From assembly GCF_026341515.1 (NCBI RefSeq), contig NZ_JAPEOK010000001.1:9362001-9426000 (forward strand): a DNA stretch of 64,000 bases, written 5' to 3'. Shown in pieces: positions 43,081 to 53,185 of the stretch (positions within the stretch are counted from its first letter, which is position 1; each line of letters starts with the position of its first letter). The notes below the pieces were generated by a model. The model was not told the DNA's origin, did no database searches, and worked only from the letters and a program-made list of their open reading frames with translations. Both the position numbers and the translations under genes were made by a program. The stretch is from Streptomyces sp. NBC_00878 (GTDB lineage: Bacteria > Actinomycetota > Actinomycetes > Streptomycetales > Streptomycetaceae).

Positions 43081-44136
43081 GTGCTTGAGGTCCCGCTCTG
43101 GTTGTGGGGAGCGTTCGCCGCGACGGTGGTGGTGTCGTTGACGGTGGACCTGCTGGCCCACCGCACCGCGCACGTCATCGGTTTCAAGGAGGCCGCCGCC
43201 TGGAGCGCCCTGTGGGTGAGCCTCGCCCTGATCTTCGCCGGCGTCGTCTTCCTCGTCCTCGGCACGACGGCCGGTACCGAGTACACCACCGCGTGGCTGC
43301 TGGAGAAGAGCCTGTCGGTGGACAACCTCTTCGTCTTCGCGGTGATCTTCGCCTACTTCAAGGTGCCCCGCGCCTATCAGCACCGGGTCCTGTTCTTCGG
43401 CGTGATGGGCGCCCTGGTCTTCCGCGGGATCTTCCTCTCCCTAGGCGTCGCCGTCGTCAGCCGCTTCACCGCCGTGCTGTTCGCCTTCGCCGCCATCCTC
43501 TTCTACAGCACCTACAAGCTCCTCAAAGACGAGGAGGACAGCTTCGACCCCGGCAAGAGCTTCGCCCTGCGGCTCCTCCGCAAGATCATCCCGGTCCGGG
43601 ACGAATACGCGGGCATGAAGTTCTTCGTCAAGGAGGCCGGAAAGCGCGTGGCCACCCCGCTCCTCGCGGTGGTCGCCGCGATCGAGGCGGCCGACCTGGT
43701 CTTCGCCGTCGACAGCGTCCCGGCCGTCCTCGCCGTCAGCGACGACGCCTTCATCGTCTACACCAGCAACGCGTTCGCCATCCTGGGCCTGCGCGCCCTG
43801 TACTTCCTGCTCGCCGGCCTGCTTGACCGCTTCCACTACCTGAACAAGGGCCTCGCGATCATTCTCGCCTTCATCGGCGTCAAGCTCATTCTTCAGGCAT
43901 CCCACAAGACGATCAGTACCGGCATCCCGGAAATCCCCTCGCCGATCAGCCTGGCTGTCATCGTCGTCGTTCTGGCCGCATCAGTCGCTCTCAGCCTGCG
44001 CCGACCCGCGCTGTCCCACCCGGTCCCCGCCGTTCAGGAGGAGCGGACATCCTCCTCGGCGGATGCCGCGACCAAGGACCCAGGACTCGGTGGCGCGCAC
44101 GCCGAGAAGGACCAGCCGCCGGATGATCCACCCTGA
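43081..44136 (+). CDS. TerC-family integral membrane protein
   Basis: A 351-aa protein from GTG 43081, with GGAGAAGG eight bases upstream; GTG 43072 has a worse spacing. It has the TerC family features: WLLEKSLSVDNLFVFAVIFA, LVFRGIFLSLGVAVVSRFTA and VVAAIEAADLVFAVDSVPAV with the buried acidic residues, then FAILGLRALYFLLAGLLDRF. About nine transmembrane helices are followed by a hydrophilic tail. TerC proteins act in tellurite/metal resistance or metallation of exported enzymes, in particular manganese handling. Monocistronic. Confidence 0.92.
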   Translation: MLEVPLWLWGAFAATVVVSLTVDLLAHRTAHVIGFKEAAAWSALWVSLALIFAGVVFLVLGTTAGTEYTTAWLLEKSLSVDNLFVFAVIFAYFKVPRAYQHRVLFFGVMGALVFRGIFLSLGVAVVSRFTAVLFAFAAILFYSTYKLLKDEEDSFDPGKSFALRLLRKIIPVRDEYAGMKFFVKEAGKRVATPLLAVVAAIEAADLVFAVDSVPAVLAVSDDAFIVYTSNAFAILGLRALYFLLAGLLDRFHYLNKGLAIILAFIGVKLILQASHKTISTGIPEIPSPISLAVIVVVLAASVALSLRRPALSHPVPAVQEERTSSSADAATKDPGLGGAHAEKDQPPDDPP

Positions 44137-44213
44137 CCCGCGCATTGATCGACGCCGTACGGCGAGGGGCACGCGGCCTGCCCATTTTCGGCCATACGGC
44201 CTATTGTTAAAGA

Positions 44214-44414
44214 ATGAGCAAAGCCGCGCATGAGGCCGATCCTCGAGGGACGCATGTGTGCCCGGTCTGCAAGCGTCCACTGGAGGCAACGATCAAGAGA
44301 CGCCACAAGACTCTCGGAGTCTTCGTGCCCGTGTGGGGCCCAGGCCCCTGCCACAACCCGGACTGTCCCGAATACCTGGAGACGCCAGAGCACAGCAGCC
44401 CTCAGAACCACTGA
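44214..44414 (+). CDS. Small zinc-ribbon protein
   Basis: A 66-aa protein. Four cysteines, in HVCPVCKRPLEATIKRRHK and GPGPCHNPDCPEYLE, should bind one zinc. The middle (KTLGVFVPVWGPG) is hydrophobic. This is a compact Streptomyces-type small zinc-ribbon with no known role. The ribosome binding site is weak (AAAGA), and the start ATG follows an AT-rich promoter-like stretch (CTATTGTTAAAG). Confidence 0.72.
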   Translation: MSKAAHEADPRGTHVCPVCKRPLEATIKRRHKTLGVFVPVWGPGPCHNPDCPEYLETPEHSSPQNH

Positions 44415-45202
44415 CATCACGACGGGACACCAGCCGGCGGAGTCCGCTCGCGGCCGGGACATGACTCGCCGTGGGCTTCCAACTGTCTGACGCGTACTGC
44501 TGGACGATCGACCGGGCAGCCTCGGCAGCGCACGAGGCCGTGGGAGACGCAGTGGTAGCCCATCCGGTGATCGGCGCTGAGTTCACGGCGGGCAAGAAGG
44601 TGCGGAGGCGTTCTCCGGTACCGACGATGCCGAGGCTTGATGCGGCGCCAGCGCGGTGGTCGTCGGCCGCCTAGCCGCGGCGACAATGCCGCCACCGCGA
44701 CCACGTCCGGTGCGGCACGTCCAGCAGCTCCTGCAGGCCGCCTCCGTGGCCCGCGGCCAGGAACCGCTCCACGACGGACTCCTGTTCGGCCGGGCTCACC
44801 TGCATGCGCGCCCGCCGCGTGGCTATGTGTTCCCGGGCTCGGCGGGCGATCTGCCGCCGGTGTCTTACCGACAGCCGCCCCGACCTCGCGGCAACCCACA
44901 CGGCCGACGGCGATGACCGGCCGCCGGGCCTGTTCTGGGAACTGCACTCCGGATACGTCCTGCACCCCGAGGACCGGGGCGCGTCGGCCTCGACCCGTCA
45001 AGGTCTCGCCGCGCTTCTTGGCCGCCGTCCCCGCCCGCGCCCGGCCGCACCGTAGGCGGCGACACGACTTCGCCGGGTCCCGGCAGGAGGCGGGAACGGT
45101 AGGGACCCCGCACTGGCCGCCGAGCGGAACGGTTTCCAGTACGACGCCACCGCGGTACCTGCAGCCCGGTTTTCCTCCGTACCCACTCCCGTTCCGTTCG
45201 GA
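44415..45202. other. 788-base region with sigma-factor remnant
   Basis: No intact gene was found. It contains the decayed SigJ-like sigma factor on the minus strand described separately. Plus-strand frames at 44472 and 44656 look like shadows of that remnant. Confidence 0.5.
44470..44960 (-). pseudogene. SigJ/ECF41-like sigma factor remnant
   Basis: Minus-strand frames together give the end of a SnoaL-tailed ECF sigma factor. EVGAAVGKTPAA lies in one frame, then RRAREHIATRRARMQVSPAE followed by QESVVERFLAAG in another, and APDVVAV in the first again. These match the region 4 end and C-terminal NTF2-like domain of SigJ-type proteins. Region 2 is missing and frame changes separate the pieces. 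Confidence 0.5.
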
Positions 45203-45784
45203 TCAGCCCGTTCTCCGCCCCCACCGTGTGTCGATCCGCTCCCACTCTGCGGCCCACTGCGCCATGCGCCACCGGTCCAGCCCCAGGCGTGCGCCCCAGG
45301 TGAAACCCAGCACCGCACCGCCCGTGCCGGCCGCCGCCAGCAGGCCTCCGAAGGCCGCTTGGAGCTGCGCTTCGCCGCTGGTCGGGGGCTTGGCTGAGTG
45401 GTTGCCGTCCCGGTCGATCCACACGGTGACGCGGCTTCCGGCCGGTGTGGTGGGTGGCACCCTGGCCTCGTCCGTACGCATGGATCCGTCCGGTGCGGTC
45501 CAGTGGACGGTGGCCCACACCCGGTGGTCGCTCATCGCTCGGGCCGGCGCTTTGTCCTCCGCTCCTTCGGCGAGGACGGCCGAGACTGTGCGGCGCTCTG
45601 CCCGCTGCTGGTCGGCGGCCCTCTCGACCGCGTTCGCCGTCCCCAGACCCGCCCAGAGACCGCTCACCAGGGCGAGGATCCACCCGGCGAGCACGACCCA
45701 GGCTTCGATGACGTCGCTGTGCCGCCTCAGCGGATTGCGCCGCCACCGCCACGAGCGCATGGTGGCCTGCCGTGACGTTGCCAT
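45203..45784 (-). CDS. Rv1733c-like membrane protein
   Basis: A 193-aa protein from ATG 45784, with GAGGGGG about ten bases upstream. The N-terminus TMRSWRWRRNPLRRHSDVIE is the family signature. Two transmembrane helices (AWVVLAGWILALVSGLWAGL and FGGLLAAAGTGGAVLGF) flank an extracytoplasmic domain (VWATVHWTAPDGSMRTDEAR, VPPTTPAGSRVTVWID). The cytoplasmic tail ends WRMAQWAAEWERIDTRWG. Mycobacterial Rv1733c is a dormancy-associated antigen, but the Streptomyces function is unknown. A decayed paralogue lies at 26703. Confidence 0.88.
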   Translation of the reverse strand: MATSRQATMRSWRWRRNPLRRHSDVIEAWVVLAGWILALVSGLWAGLGTANAVERAADQQRAERRTVSAVLAEGAEDKAPARAMSDHRVWATVHWTAPDGSMRTDEARVPPTTPAGSRVTVWIDRDGNHSAKPPTSGEAQLQAAFGGLLAAAGTGGAVLGFTWGARLGLDRWRMAQWAAEWERIDTRWGRRTG

Positions 45785-46027
45785 CGGCCGACACCCCCTC
45801 GTGAGCACCGACAGCCTCCTTCCAGTGTCCTACGAGGAAGGACGATCGACCCCATCTGTTCATCGCTTCCGGCCACGTCCACGGCCGGTGCTTCCCGCTC
45901 CTTGGCTCCGTCCGGGCCGTGCGTCCGACAAACGGGCCCGGCCGGCTGTGGCACCACGTGTCCGATGGGCGATGCCAGGAACTGGCCGATTGCCGGGGAA
46001 GCAGTGTCGGGGTGGGTGCGGATCACC

Positions 46028-49000
46028 TCAGCGGTCCCCGGGGCCAGGGGCCGGGCGTACGGCGTGGCGGGCTGTGGGGTTGGCGATGAGGTGGCGGGGG
46101 TCGGTCGCGCGCGTGATGGCCGACTCGACGGCGGCGACGCGGTCGGCGAGGAGACCGAGGGCGGCGACAGCCTTGCTCAGCGGGTTGCCTTCTGGGCCTC
46201 CGAGGGCCTGCGTGCGGACGTATACAGTCTTCAACTCGGTCCAGCGTGCAGCCTGTTCGGTGCTCAGGGCGCCGCGGAGCTCGGCCAGTTTGAGTAGATT
46301 CGCCTCGGCTCCGGTGGTGAGGGTCTGGGCCTCGGCCGTGTAGTGGTCGTCGATGACGGCGGCGAGTTCGGCGTCGTTCATGACGGGCTGGATGCGCTGG
46401 GAGAGCTTGTTCATGTTGCGGTAGGAGCCCTGGAGTTGGAAGGGCGGTTCCGTGCGGGTGGCATCGCTCTGGGCGGCGGAGGCGATGTAGGCCGTGTTCA
46501 CGGCGAGGACTGTCTCTCGGGCGGTGAGCAGGTGGCGCAGGACTGCGAGGATCTGCTCCAGTTCGGCCGGGGCGTACGGGTGGGTGAGCTGGTCGGCGCG
46601 GGCCATGGGGTCACCCTCGGCCAGCCGGGTCAGCAGGTCGAGGTCGGTGCGGTCGCGGCCCGCGAGGGGGGCCAGGACCGGGTTCGCGGTCAGGGCGTTC
46701 TCGATGAAGCTCGCCGCGAAGGCGTCCTGTTTGCCGGTCAGTACGTCGCCGAGGTTCCAGACGTCGGCGCGGTTGGCGAGCATGTCCGGGACGTGGAAGC
46801 GGCTGCCGGACTCGGTGTAGGGGTTGCCGGCCATGCAGACCGCGAAGCGCTTGCCGCGCAGGTCATAGGTGCGGGGCTCGCCGTCCCGTACGCCCTCGAT
46901 GCGGCGGGTGGCGTCACACAGCGGGATGAACTTCTGCAACAGCTCGGGGGAGGTGTGCTGGATGTCGTCGAGGTAGAGGAGGGTGTTGCTGCCCGCCTCA
47001 AGGGCAAAGTTGATCTTCTTGATCTCCTGGCGTGCTGTGGCGTTCGGGGCTTCGGCAGGGTCGAGCGAGGTGACGGAATGGCCGAGAGCCGGACCGTTGA
47101 CCTTGACCAGGACGAGCCCGAGACGGTCGGCGACGTACTCCATGAGGGTCGTCTTGCCGTAGCCGGGCGGGGAGATGAGCAGCAGCAGGCCACCGGTGTC
47201 GGTGCGCTTGGCGTCCCCGGTGGTGCCGAGCTGTTTGGCGAGGTTGTCGCCGATGAGCGGGAGGTAGACCTCGTCGATGAGAAGGTTGCGGACGAACGCG
47301 GACATCACGTGCGGGCGATATTCGTCCAGCCGCAATCGAGACCGCTCCGCGGCTACGAGGGCGGTGCGCTGCCGCTGGTAGGCGCGGTGGCCGGGGACGT
47401 CGCGGGTGCGGAAGTTTGTGGTGCGGGTGAGGAGTTCGTCGATGCGTAGGGTGAGCGTGCCGCCGGTGACGCGGGGGTGGGAGCCGAGCAGCCCCTCGAC
47501 CGTCTCGGTCAGCGGCGCGTCGGATTCGTAGCGCGTCAGGTCCGGGCACAGTTCGGCGGCCACGGCCTCGGCGAGGTCGCCCGGGCTCAGGTCCGCACCC
47601 GTGGCCGAGGTGTACGAGGACAGCCACGCCTCGATCAGCTGGCGGCGTGCGGGCAGGTCATCGAGCGCGGGGAGGTCCTCGTCGTAGGCCGAGGTGCCCA
47701 CCGTGCGGCGGAACTTGTCCAGCAGGGTGCGCGTGCTCGTGCTGATGACGAAGCCGTCGGGGCCGGCCGTGAGTTCCTCGAAGAGGTATGCGGCGGCGTG
47801 CGCCCCGGTCTCCGCATGGCCTATCGCGGCTGCCAGCTCCGCTTGGAGTTCCGCGATCGCCGGGGTGAGCCCGAACGTGTCGCGGGCACGCGCGAGGGAT
47901 ACCGCGCGGCGCGCCCAGGCCGCGCGCTCGTCGAAGGTCGTGCCATGAGTCCAGAAGAGCTGGGCGGTGGCCCGGGCCGCGGGCGCGTGGCGCAATGGAC
48001 CCGCTGCCTCGTGCAGGCGCAGCAGCGCGGTGAGGATCGCGGTCGTGTCGTGGTCGTGCACGCCGCGTTCGTAGCCCTCGTCGTAGGCGGCTTCCGCGGC
48101 CTCTCGTACGAGGTCGGCGAGGTCGTCGGCCTCGGCCAGCGCGGCCGCTCCGTGTTGGTCCAGAAGGCGGGCCGCGAGGTGCTCGGCCCGGTAGACCTCC
48201 GGGGACTCGGAGGGCAACGGCCGGTCCCAGTAGAGGCGGGTGTCCGCGAACTCCGGGTCGGTCACCGGCGAGCGGCAATCCGTGCCGGTGAGCGCGAAGG
48301 CGAGGCCGTCACCGTGCGGGACCAGCGTGAGGTCGAGCGGCTCGGTGTTGACGGCGAAGCGGTGGCGGCCCAGGCGGAGGGTGCGGCCGTCGTCGGCGAA
48401 CAGGTCGGTGCGGTCCCGCAGGGCGCGGGCCGCCTCCTGGCGGGCGGCTTTCAGGCGGCCGTCCAGTTCCTCAGCCCTTACCTGGTCGCCGAGGTCGCGC
48501 AGCTCGTCCGCTGTCCGCCGGACCTTGGCGACCATCAGGTCCGAGGCGAAGTACGCGGCGACCGCGTCCGCGTTGGAGAGCGCGGCGGCACGGCGGGTGA
48601 CCGTCTCCAGGACCCGGTTCGCCGAGTGCGCGAGGCGCTCGGTGCGGCGGGCACGGGCGTCTGCGAGGGTCTGCTTGCGGGTGGAGAACGCCTCATGGAT
48701 CTTGTCGCGCTTGTCCGCCAGCTCGCCCAGGAAGTCGTCGAACTCGGCGAACCGGGATTCGAGGGTCTCGACCTGCACCAGCATGCGGGAGAGCTGCTCG
48801 TCGCAGGTCTGAGGACTGTCGGCGGCCGTGAGCGCGCCGGTGACCGTCTGCCCGAGGAGCGCGAACTCGGCGGCGAACTCGGCCCGCCCCTCGTGGTCGA
48901 GGAGCGTGCGGCGGCGACCGTCGAGGACGGCGCGGGCACGGTTGACATTGCCGAGGACCTCGGCGACGCGCTGCAGGATGGAGGTGCGGACGGTGGCGTC

Positions 49001-50941
49001 ACCGATGTCGAGCCCTGCGACGACCTCGGTCACCGTGCGCAGCTGGCCGGCGAGTTCGTCGAGGCGAACCGTGACGGGTGCGGCCTCGGCGACGGTGACG
49101 ATCGACTCGGAGTCCGCGACGAGTTGTTCGACGTCGGCATGGTGGTCGGCGAAGGCGTCCTCTCGAGCGAGGTGGGCGACGGCTCGCTGTCCGAACGCGG
49201 TGAGGTCGGCCTCGGCGTCCGCCGCCAGTTCGTCGATGCGAACGGTGTCCGCGTAGCGCATCTCCTTCAAGGTGAGCAGGTGCCCCTGCGCTTGCCGGAG
49301 GTCGGTCAGGCCCGACACCCAGGCGGCAGCACCGCGCGGGACCTCACCACGCAGCCGGCGCACCGCCGCCGCGACGCGGGCCGCCGCCTCGTCGAGCGCG
49401 TCGGTGGCCTGCCGGGTGAGTGCCTGGACGGTCTCGAACTCGGCCAGCACCTGCTCGGCCGTCGCCCGTACCTGCTCCAACGGGCTCAGTAGATCACCGA
49501 GTTCGGCGTCGCCCAGCCAGTGGTAGGAGTCCGTTGTCCGGACGCACGCGGCGGTCAGCGCCTCGTACACCTCGCTCGTCGGGGAGGTCTCGGCCACGGC
49601 GCGGGTGATGGACAGGCAGTCGGAGAGGCCGCGTACGAGATCGGCGTTGCCTATACGGGCGAGCGGGCCGGTGCCGGTCGGCCGGGTGGCGGCGTGGGTG
49701 TCGGAGACGTACGGGGAGCGCCACAGCTGGACCGGGTGCACGCGCTGCGGCTCATCACTGTCGGCGCGCAGCACCACGAGCGCGCCGTCGTCGAACAGGG
49801 CCCAGCCGTGGCAGGACAGCGGCGTCGCGACCTCCTTGCGGATCACGTTGTAGGGCAGCAGCAGGCTGCGGCCCTCCGTGCGCGCGTGGAACGCGAACAG
49901 CACGTCCTCGCCGTTGGGCGAGCGGACCGTGCGCTCGAACTCCAGGTCGGTGGTGTCCGTGCCGTCGAAGGTCTTGTACGCGCCCGTGGCCAGGCAGTAG
50001 CCGCCGGGGAAGACGATGCCCTGGTCCTCGGGCAGGCGGCGGCAGGCCTGCCCGATGCCGTCGAGGCGTACGACGGTCTTGGTGAGGGTGTTGAACACCA
50101 GGTGGCGGTGGGTGCCCTCCTTGTAGGGGCGGATCCGCAGCAGGATGAGGGCGCCCACGCGTGCGTGGGCGATGTCCGCGTCGGCCAGGGACTGCAGTGG
50201 TTCGTCGACCGGCTCGGCGTAAACGCCCTCTGCGGTCTCGGTGTTGTCCTCGACCTTGACGGTGAGGGTGCCGCCGACCGTCTCGACGAACACCTCGCCC
50301 TGGATGGAGACGTGCGGGTGGCGGCCCAGGACGTGGTCCTCGCGCGTCGCCGCGGTCCACTCGAAGTCGTGGGAGGGCGGGAAGACGTGGTCGCGCTCTC
50401 CGCGCGCGTCGAGGAAGGCCGCCTGTCCGTCGGCGGACAGTGCCCAGCGCAGGACGCGGATGTCGGCGGCCTTCTCGCCGGTCTGGAAGACAGCCAGCAC
50501 CTTGCCGTCGGTGCGGCGCAGCTGGAGGAGGTGGGTCTGGCGGTAGTAGCGGTAGAGGGCGGCGAATTCCCGGAGGAAGGCAGGGTCGTCGAGCAGGCCG
50601 GGCACGGCGTCGTCAGGTAGCCGGTTCAGGTCGCGGTCGTGGAGTGCGAAGACGTCGCCCACAGCGGTGTCCGGCTTCAGACCGAGGAAGACGTTGTGGC
50701 CGAAGAGCAGCGTGTCGCCGACGGAGACGATGTCGCGGGGCACGCAGGTGTGCTCCGTCCGGAGCCGCTCGGTGCCGATCAGTTCAAGCCGGGTCGAGCC
50801 GAACTCCTCGGTGCGGCGGGTGTTGAGCGCCTCGGCGCGCCGGGCGAGTTCGGCGGCCTGTGCGGCGAGGCGATCACGCAGCACCTCGTCCGCCCCGGTG
50901 TCGAGCGCGTCGTACGTACCGGTGTCCAGGCCGGTTGCCAT
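46028..50941 (-). CDS. 1637-aa AAA+ ATPase, DNA repair ATPase-like
   Basis: A very large protein. Residues 1-450 are beta-rich with repeated VFNTLTKTVVRLDGIGQACR-like stretches. A long helical/coiled section (about 450-900: VRATAEQVLAEFETVQALTR, TRQATDALDEAAARVAAAVR) follows. A second mixed domain (900-1250) precedes one AAA+ module: Walker A PPGYGKTTLMEYVADRLG (about residue 1260), Walker B NTLLYLDDIQHTSPELL, and CMAGNPYTESGSRFHVPDML as sensor/arginine region. It resembles proteins annotated as DNA repair ATPases, a name not backed by experiments. The flotillin gene lies directly upstream on the same strand, with about 100 bases between. Confidence 0.8.
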   Translation of the reverse strand: MATGLDTGTYDALDTGADEVLRDRLAAQAAELARRAEALNTRRTEEFGSTRLELIGTERLRTEHTCVPRDIVSVGDTLLFGHNVFLGLKPDTAVGDVFALHDRDLNRLPDDAVPGLLDDPAFLREFAALYRYYRQTHLLQLRRTDGKVLAVFQTGEKAADIRVLRWALSADGQAAFLDARGERDHVFPPSHDFEWTAATREDHVLGRHPHVSIQGEVFVETVGGTLTVKVEDNTETAEGVYAEPVDEPLQSLADADIAHARVGALILLRIRPYKEGTHRHLVFNTLTKTVVRLDGIGQACRRLPEDQGIVFPGGYCLATGAYKTFDGTDTTDLEFERTVRSPNGEDVLFAFHARTEGRSLLLPYNVIRKEVATPLSCHGWALFDDGALVVLRADSDEPQRVHPVQLWRSPYVSDTHAATRPTGTGPLARIGNADLVRGLSDCLSITRAVAETSPTSEVYEALTAACVRTTDSYHWLGDAELGDLLSPLEQVRATAEQVLAEFETVQALTRQATDALDEAAARVAAAVRRLRGEVPRGAAAWVSGLTDLRQAQGHLLTLKEMRYADTVRIDELAADAEADLTAFGQRAVAHLAREDAFADHHADVEQLVADSESIVTVAEAAPVTVRLDELAGQLRTVTEVVAGLDIGDATVRTSILQRVAEVLGNVNRARAVLDGRRRTLLDHEGRAEFAAEFALLGQTVTGALTAADSPQTCDEQLSRMLVQVETLESRFAEFDDFLGELADKRDKIHEAFSTRKQTLADARARRTERLAHSANRVLETVTRRAAALSNADAVAAYFASDLMVAKVRRTADELRDLGDQVRAEELDGRLKAARQEAARALRDRTDLFADDGRTLRLGRHRFAVNTEPLDLTLVPHGDGLAFALTGTDCRSPVTDPEFADTRLYWDRPLPSESPEVYRAEHLAARLLDQHGAAALAEADDLADLVREAAEAAYDEGYERGVHDHDTTAILTALLRLHEAAGPLRHAPAARATAQLFWTHGTTFDERAAWARRAVSLARARDTFGLTPAIAELQAELAAAIGHAETGAHAAAYLFEELTAGPDGFVISTSTRTLLDKFRRTVGTSAYDEDLPALDDLPARRQLIEAWLSSYTSATGADLSPGDLAEAVAAELCPDLTRYESDAPLTETVEGLLGSHPRVTGGTLTLRIDELLTRTTNFRTRDVPGHRAYQRQRTALVAAERSRLRLDEYRPHVMSAFVRNLLIDEVYLPLIGDNLAKQLGTTGDAKRTDTGGLLLLISPPGYGKTTLMEYVADRLGLVLVKVNGPALGHSVTSLDPAEAPNATARQEIKKINFALEAGSNTLLYLDDIQHTSPELLQKFIPLCDATRRIEGVRDGEPRTYDLRGKRFAVCMAGNPYTESGSRFHVPDMLANRADVWNLGDVLTGKQDAFAASFIENALTANPVLAPLAGRDRTDLDLLTRLAEGDPMARADQLTHPYAPAELEQILAVLRHLLTARETVLAVNTAYIASAAQSDATRTEPPFQLQGSYRNMNKLSQRIQPVMNDAELAAVIDDHYTAEAQTLTTGAEANLLKLAELRGALSTEQAARWTELKTVYVRTQALGGPEGNPLSKAVAALGLLADRVAAVESAITRATDPRHLIANPTARHAVRPAPGPGDR

Positions 50942-51045
50942 GGGTCAGTTTCCCTTCACGTTCGCGTGGTTGCGCGCAGGTCACGAGAGAGGGGTCCGGA
51001 GCTGCCGTCCCCTGTGCGGCAGCTCCGGACCCGGCCGACGGGTGA

Positions 51046-53091
51046 TCAGGCCTTGACGCCGCCGTTGAGTTCGGCGAGCGGCAGGTCGGCCAGGCCCAGT
51101 TCGCCTGCCCGGTCCATGAGCTGCTCCAGCCGGCCGGCGTTGACACCGTCCGCATTCATCAGCTTCATCAGCAGCGCCGACACGGTCAGGTTCTGCACGT
51201 CGGCCGTGGAGACCGAACCGAGGACCCGGCTCACGTCGTCGGTGAAACTCGACGTGCCGTCCAGCCAGGGTTTGGCAAGCGCCTGCGCGGTCTCGGAGTG
51301 CTGCATGAACCCGTCGACGCTCTTGCCGAGCCCGATCGAGGAGACGAGGCGGTCGAGGAAGACGGACTCGCCGCCGACGATGTTGATGTCGGCGTTCTCC
51401 AGGCCGGTCGCCAGTACCGTGGCCTGCGCCTCGGCGACCTGCCTCTGGACTTCCAGACCGGCCAGCCGGATGTCCTTCTCGGCCTCCAGGCGCAGCCGGT
51501 ACTCCTCGTGGCCACGGGAGGCGTCGTCGAGGGCGGCCATCGCGGCGGCCTTCTCGGTCAGCCCGGCCGCCTCGGCCTTCAGCCTGCCGCCAATCGCCTC
51601 GGCCTCGGCGTGCGCCTTGGCCCGCGCGCCCTCGGCCTCCGCCTTGAGGCGTGCCTGCGTGGCCTCGGCCTCGGCGAGACCGGCCTTCTCTATGACCTCG
51701 GCCTCCTTGTCCCGCACCTGGACGGCCGCGAGCCCTGCGGCCGCCGCCTCGGCCTGGATGCCCTCGGCGAGCCGCAGCTTGGCCCGCGCGTCCAGGTCGG
51801 CTGCCTTCAACCCCGCTTCCGCCAACGTGAGTTGCTCAGCCGCCCGGTGGGTGGCGGCCTGCTCGGCCGCCTCGGCCGCCTTGATGTCCTTGACCAGCTT
51901 CTCCTGCGCCTGGGCCTCGGCGGCGATGATCACCGTCTGCCGGCCGCGCTCGGCCTCCTCCACGGCACGCAGCTTCTTGATGGACTCTTCCTGCTCGGCG
52001 ACCGTGCGGTCCACCGCGACGCGCTCCCGGACGACCTCGGCGATCTCCCGCTTCTCCGCCTCCACCTCCTTCTCGGCGGAGATCCGGGTCAGCTCCGTCT
52101 CCCGTTCCCGGGCGATGACCTCAAGGACGCGGTCCTTCTCGATGCGCTCGTTCTCGATGGCGATGACCCGCTCGCGGTTCTTCTGCGCGACCGCGACCTC
52201 ACGGGCCTGGTTCTCGCGCTGGATGCCGAGCTGTTCCTCGGTCTTGAGGAACGCGCCCTGTGCCCGCAGCCGCTCCTCCTCCACCACCCGCGCGGTTTCG
52301 GCCTCCTCACGGGCCCGTACGGTGTCGATCTCCCGCTTCTGCTTGATCTCGGCGTCGGCCTGACGGCGCTCCAGTTCGAGGATGGCCTCCCGGGCATCCA
52401 CGTTCTGCCGAGTGATCTCCTTCTCCTCGGTGCGCTGGAACTCATTGGTGCGCACGTGCTCGATTGCCGTCAGCTCGGTGATCTTCCGGATGCCCTGGGC
52501 GTCCAGGACGTTGGCCGGGTCGAGCTGGGTCAGCGGCGTCTGCTCCAGGTAGTCGATCGCCGCGTCCTCCAGGTGGTAACCGTTGAGGTCGACACCGATG
52601 ACCTCGATGATCCGATACCGCAGCTCCTCGCGCTTGGTGTAGAGGTCGGTGAAGTCCAGTTGCTTGCCGACGGTCTTGAGCGCCTCGGAGAACTTCGCGT
52701 GGAACAGTTCCTGCAACGTGTCCCGGTCACTGGCCCGAGCGGTGCCGACGGCCTGCGCGACCTTGATGACGTCCTCGACGGTCTTGTTGACCTTCACGAA
52801 GAACGAGATCCGGATGTCCGCGCGGATGTTGTCCTGGCAGATCAGCCCTTCCCGGCCGGCCCGCATGATCTCGATGGTCTTCACCGAGATGTCCATCACC
52901 TCGGCCTTGTGCAGGACGGGCAGGACGACCTGCCCGGTGAAGGTCACGTCGACCTTGCGCATCTTGGAGACGATCAGGGCCTTGCCCTGCTCCACCTTGC
53001 GGAACAGCCGGGAGAAGACGAACAGCATGACGAGGGCGACGAGCAGGCAGACGGCGACGAGCGCGCCGATGCCCACGGTGATGGCATCCAT
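51046..53091 (-). CDS. Flotillin-family (YqiK-like) membrane scaffold protein
   Basis: A 681-aa protein. An N-terminal transmembrane helix (residues 7-28, ALVAVCLLVALVMLFVFSRL) is followed by the SPFH domain (KVEQGKALIVSKMRKVDVTF, then VEDVIKVAQAVGTARASDRD) to about residue 190. A long coiled coil of EAE/AEA repeats (EKEITRQNVDAREAILELER and onwards) runs to about 560. The flotillin tail contains NADINIVGGESVFLDRLVSS. It is the classical flotillin layout and longer than stomatins. It is encoded between the AAA+ ATPase and a YqiJ-like membrane protein, suggesting a membrane-microdomain module. Confidence 0.92.
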   Translation of the reverse strand: MDAITVGIGALVAVCLLVALVMLFVFSRLFRKVEQGKALIVSKMRKVDVTFTGQVVLPVLHKAEVMDISVKTIEIMRAGREGLICQDNIRADIRISFFVKVNKTVEDVIKVAQAVGTARASDRDTLQELFHAKFSEALKTVGKQLDFTDLYTKREELRYRIIEVIGVDLNGYHLEDAAIDYLEQTPLTQLDPANVLDAQGIRKITELTAIEHVRTNEFQRTEEKEITRQNVDAREAILELERRQADAEIKQKREIDTVRAREEAETARVVEEERLRAQGAFLKTEEQLGIQRENQAREVAVAQKNRERVIAIENERIEKDRVLEVIARERETELTRISAEKEVEAEKREIAEVVRERVAVDRTVAEQEESIKKLRAVEEAERGRQTVIIAAEAQAQEKLVKDIKAAEAAEQAATHRAAEQLTLAEAGLKAADLDARAKLRLAEGIQAEAAAAGLAAVQVRDKEAEVIEKAGLAEAEATQARLKAEAEGARAKAHAEAEAIGGRLKAEAAGLTEKAAAMAALDDASRGHEEYRLRLEAEKDIRLAGLEVQRQVAEAQATVLATGLENADINIVGGESVFLDRLVSSIGLGKSVDGFMQHSETAQALAKPWLDGTSSFTDDVSRVLGSVSTADVQNLTVSALLMKLMNADGVNAGRLEQLMDRAGELGLADLPLAELNGGVKA

Positions 53092-53185
53092 GGGTGACGT
53101 CCTTGAGGCGTAAGGGAGTTGGAAGTGTGAGCGAGGGGGGCGGAGCGCGACGGTGAGGCGGTCCTGCCCCGGGCGGAGGTGAGGC

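Noticed and set aside
44637..46343. 568-codon plus-strand frame
   Set aside because: It is antisense to the sigma-factor relic and to the intact Rv1733c-like gene; Pro/Arg-rich shadow.
47477..49492. Long plus-strand frame over the AAA+ ATPase
   Set aside because: Antisense shadow with repetitive Arg/Gly content and no recognisable motif.
51298..53097. 599-codon plus-strand frame over the flotillin gene
   Set aside because: It mirrors the flotillin coiled coil and has no domain of its own.
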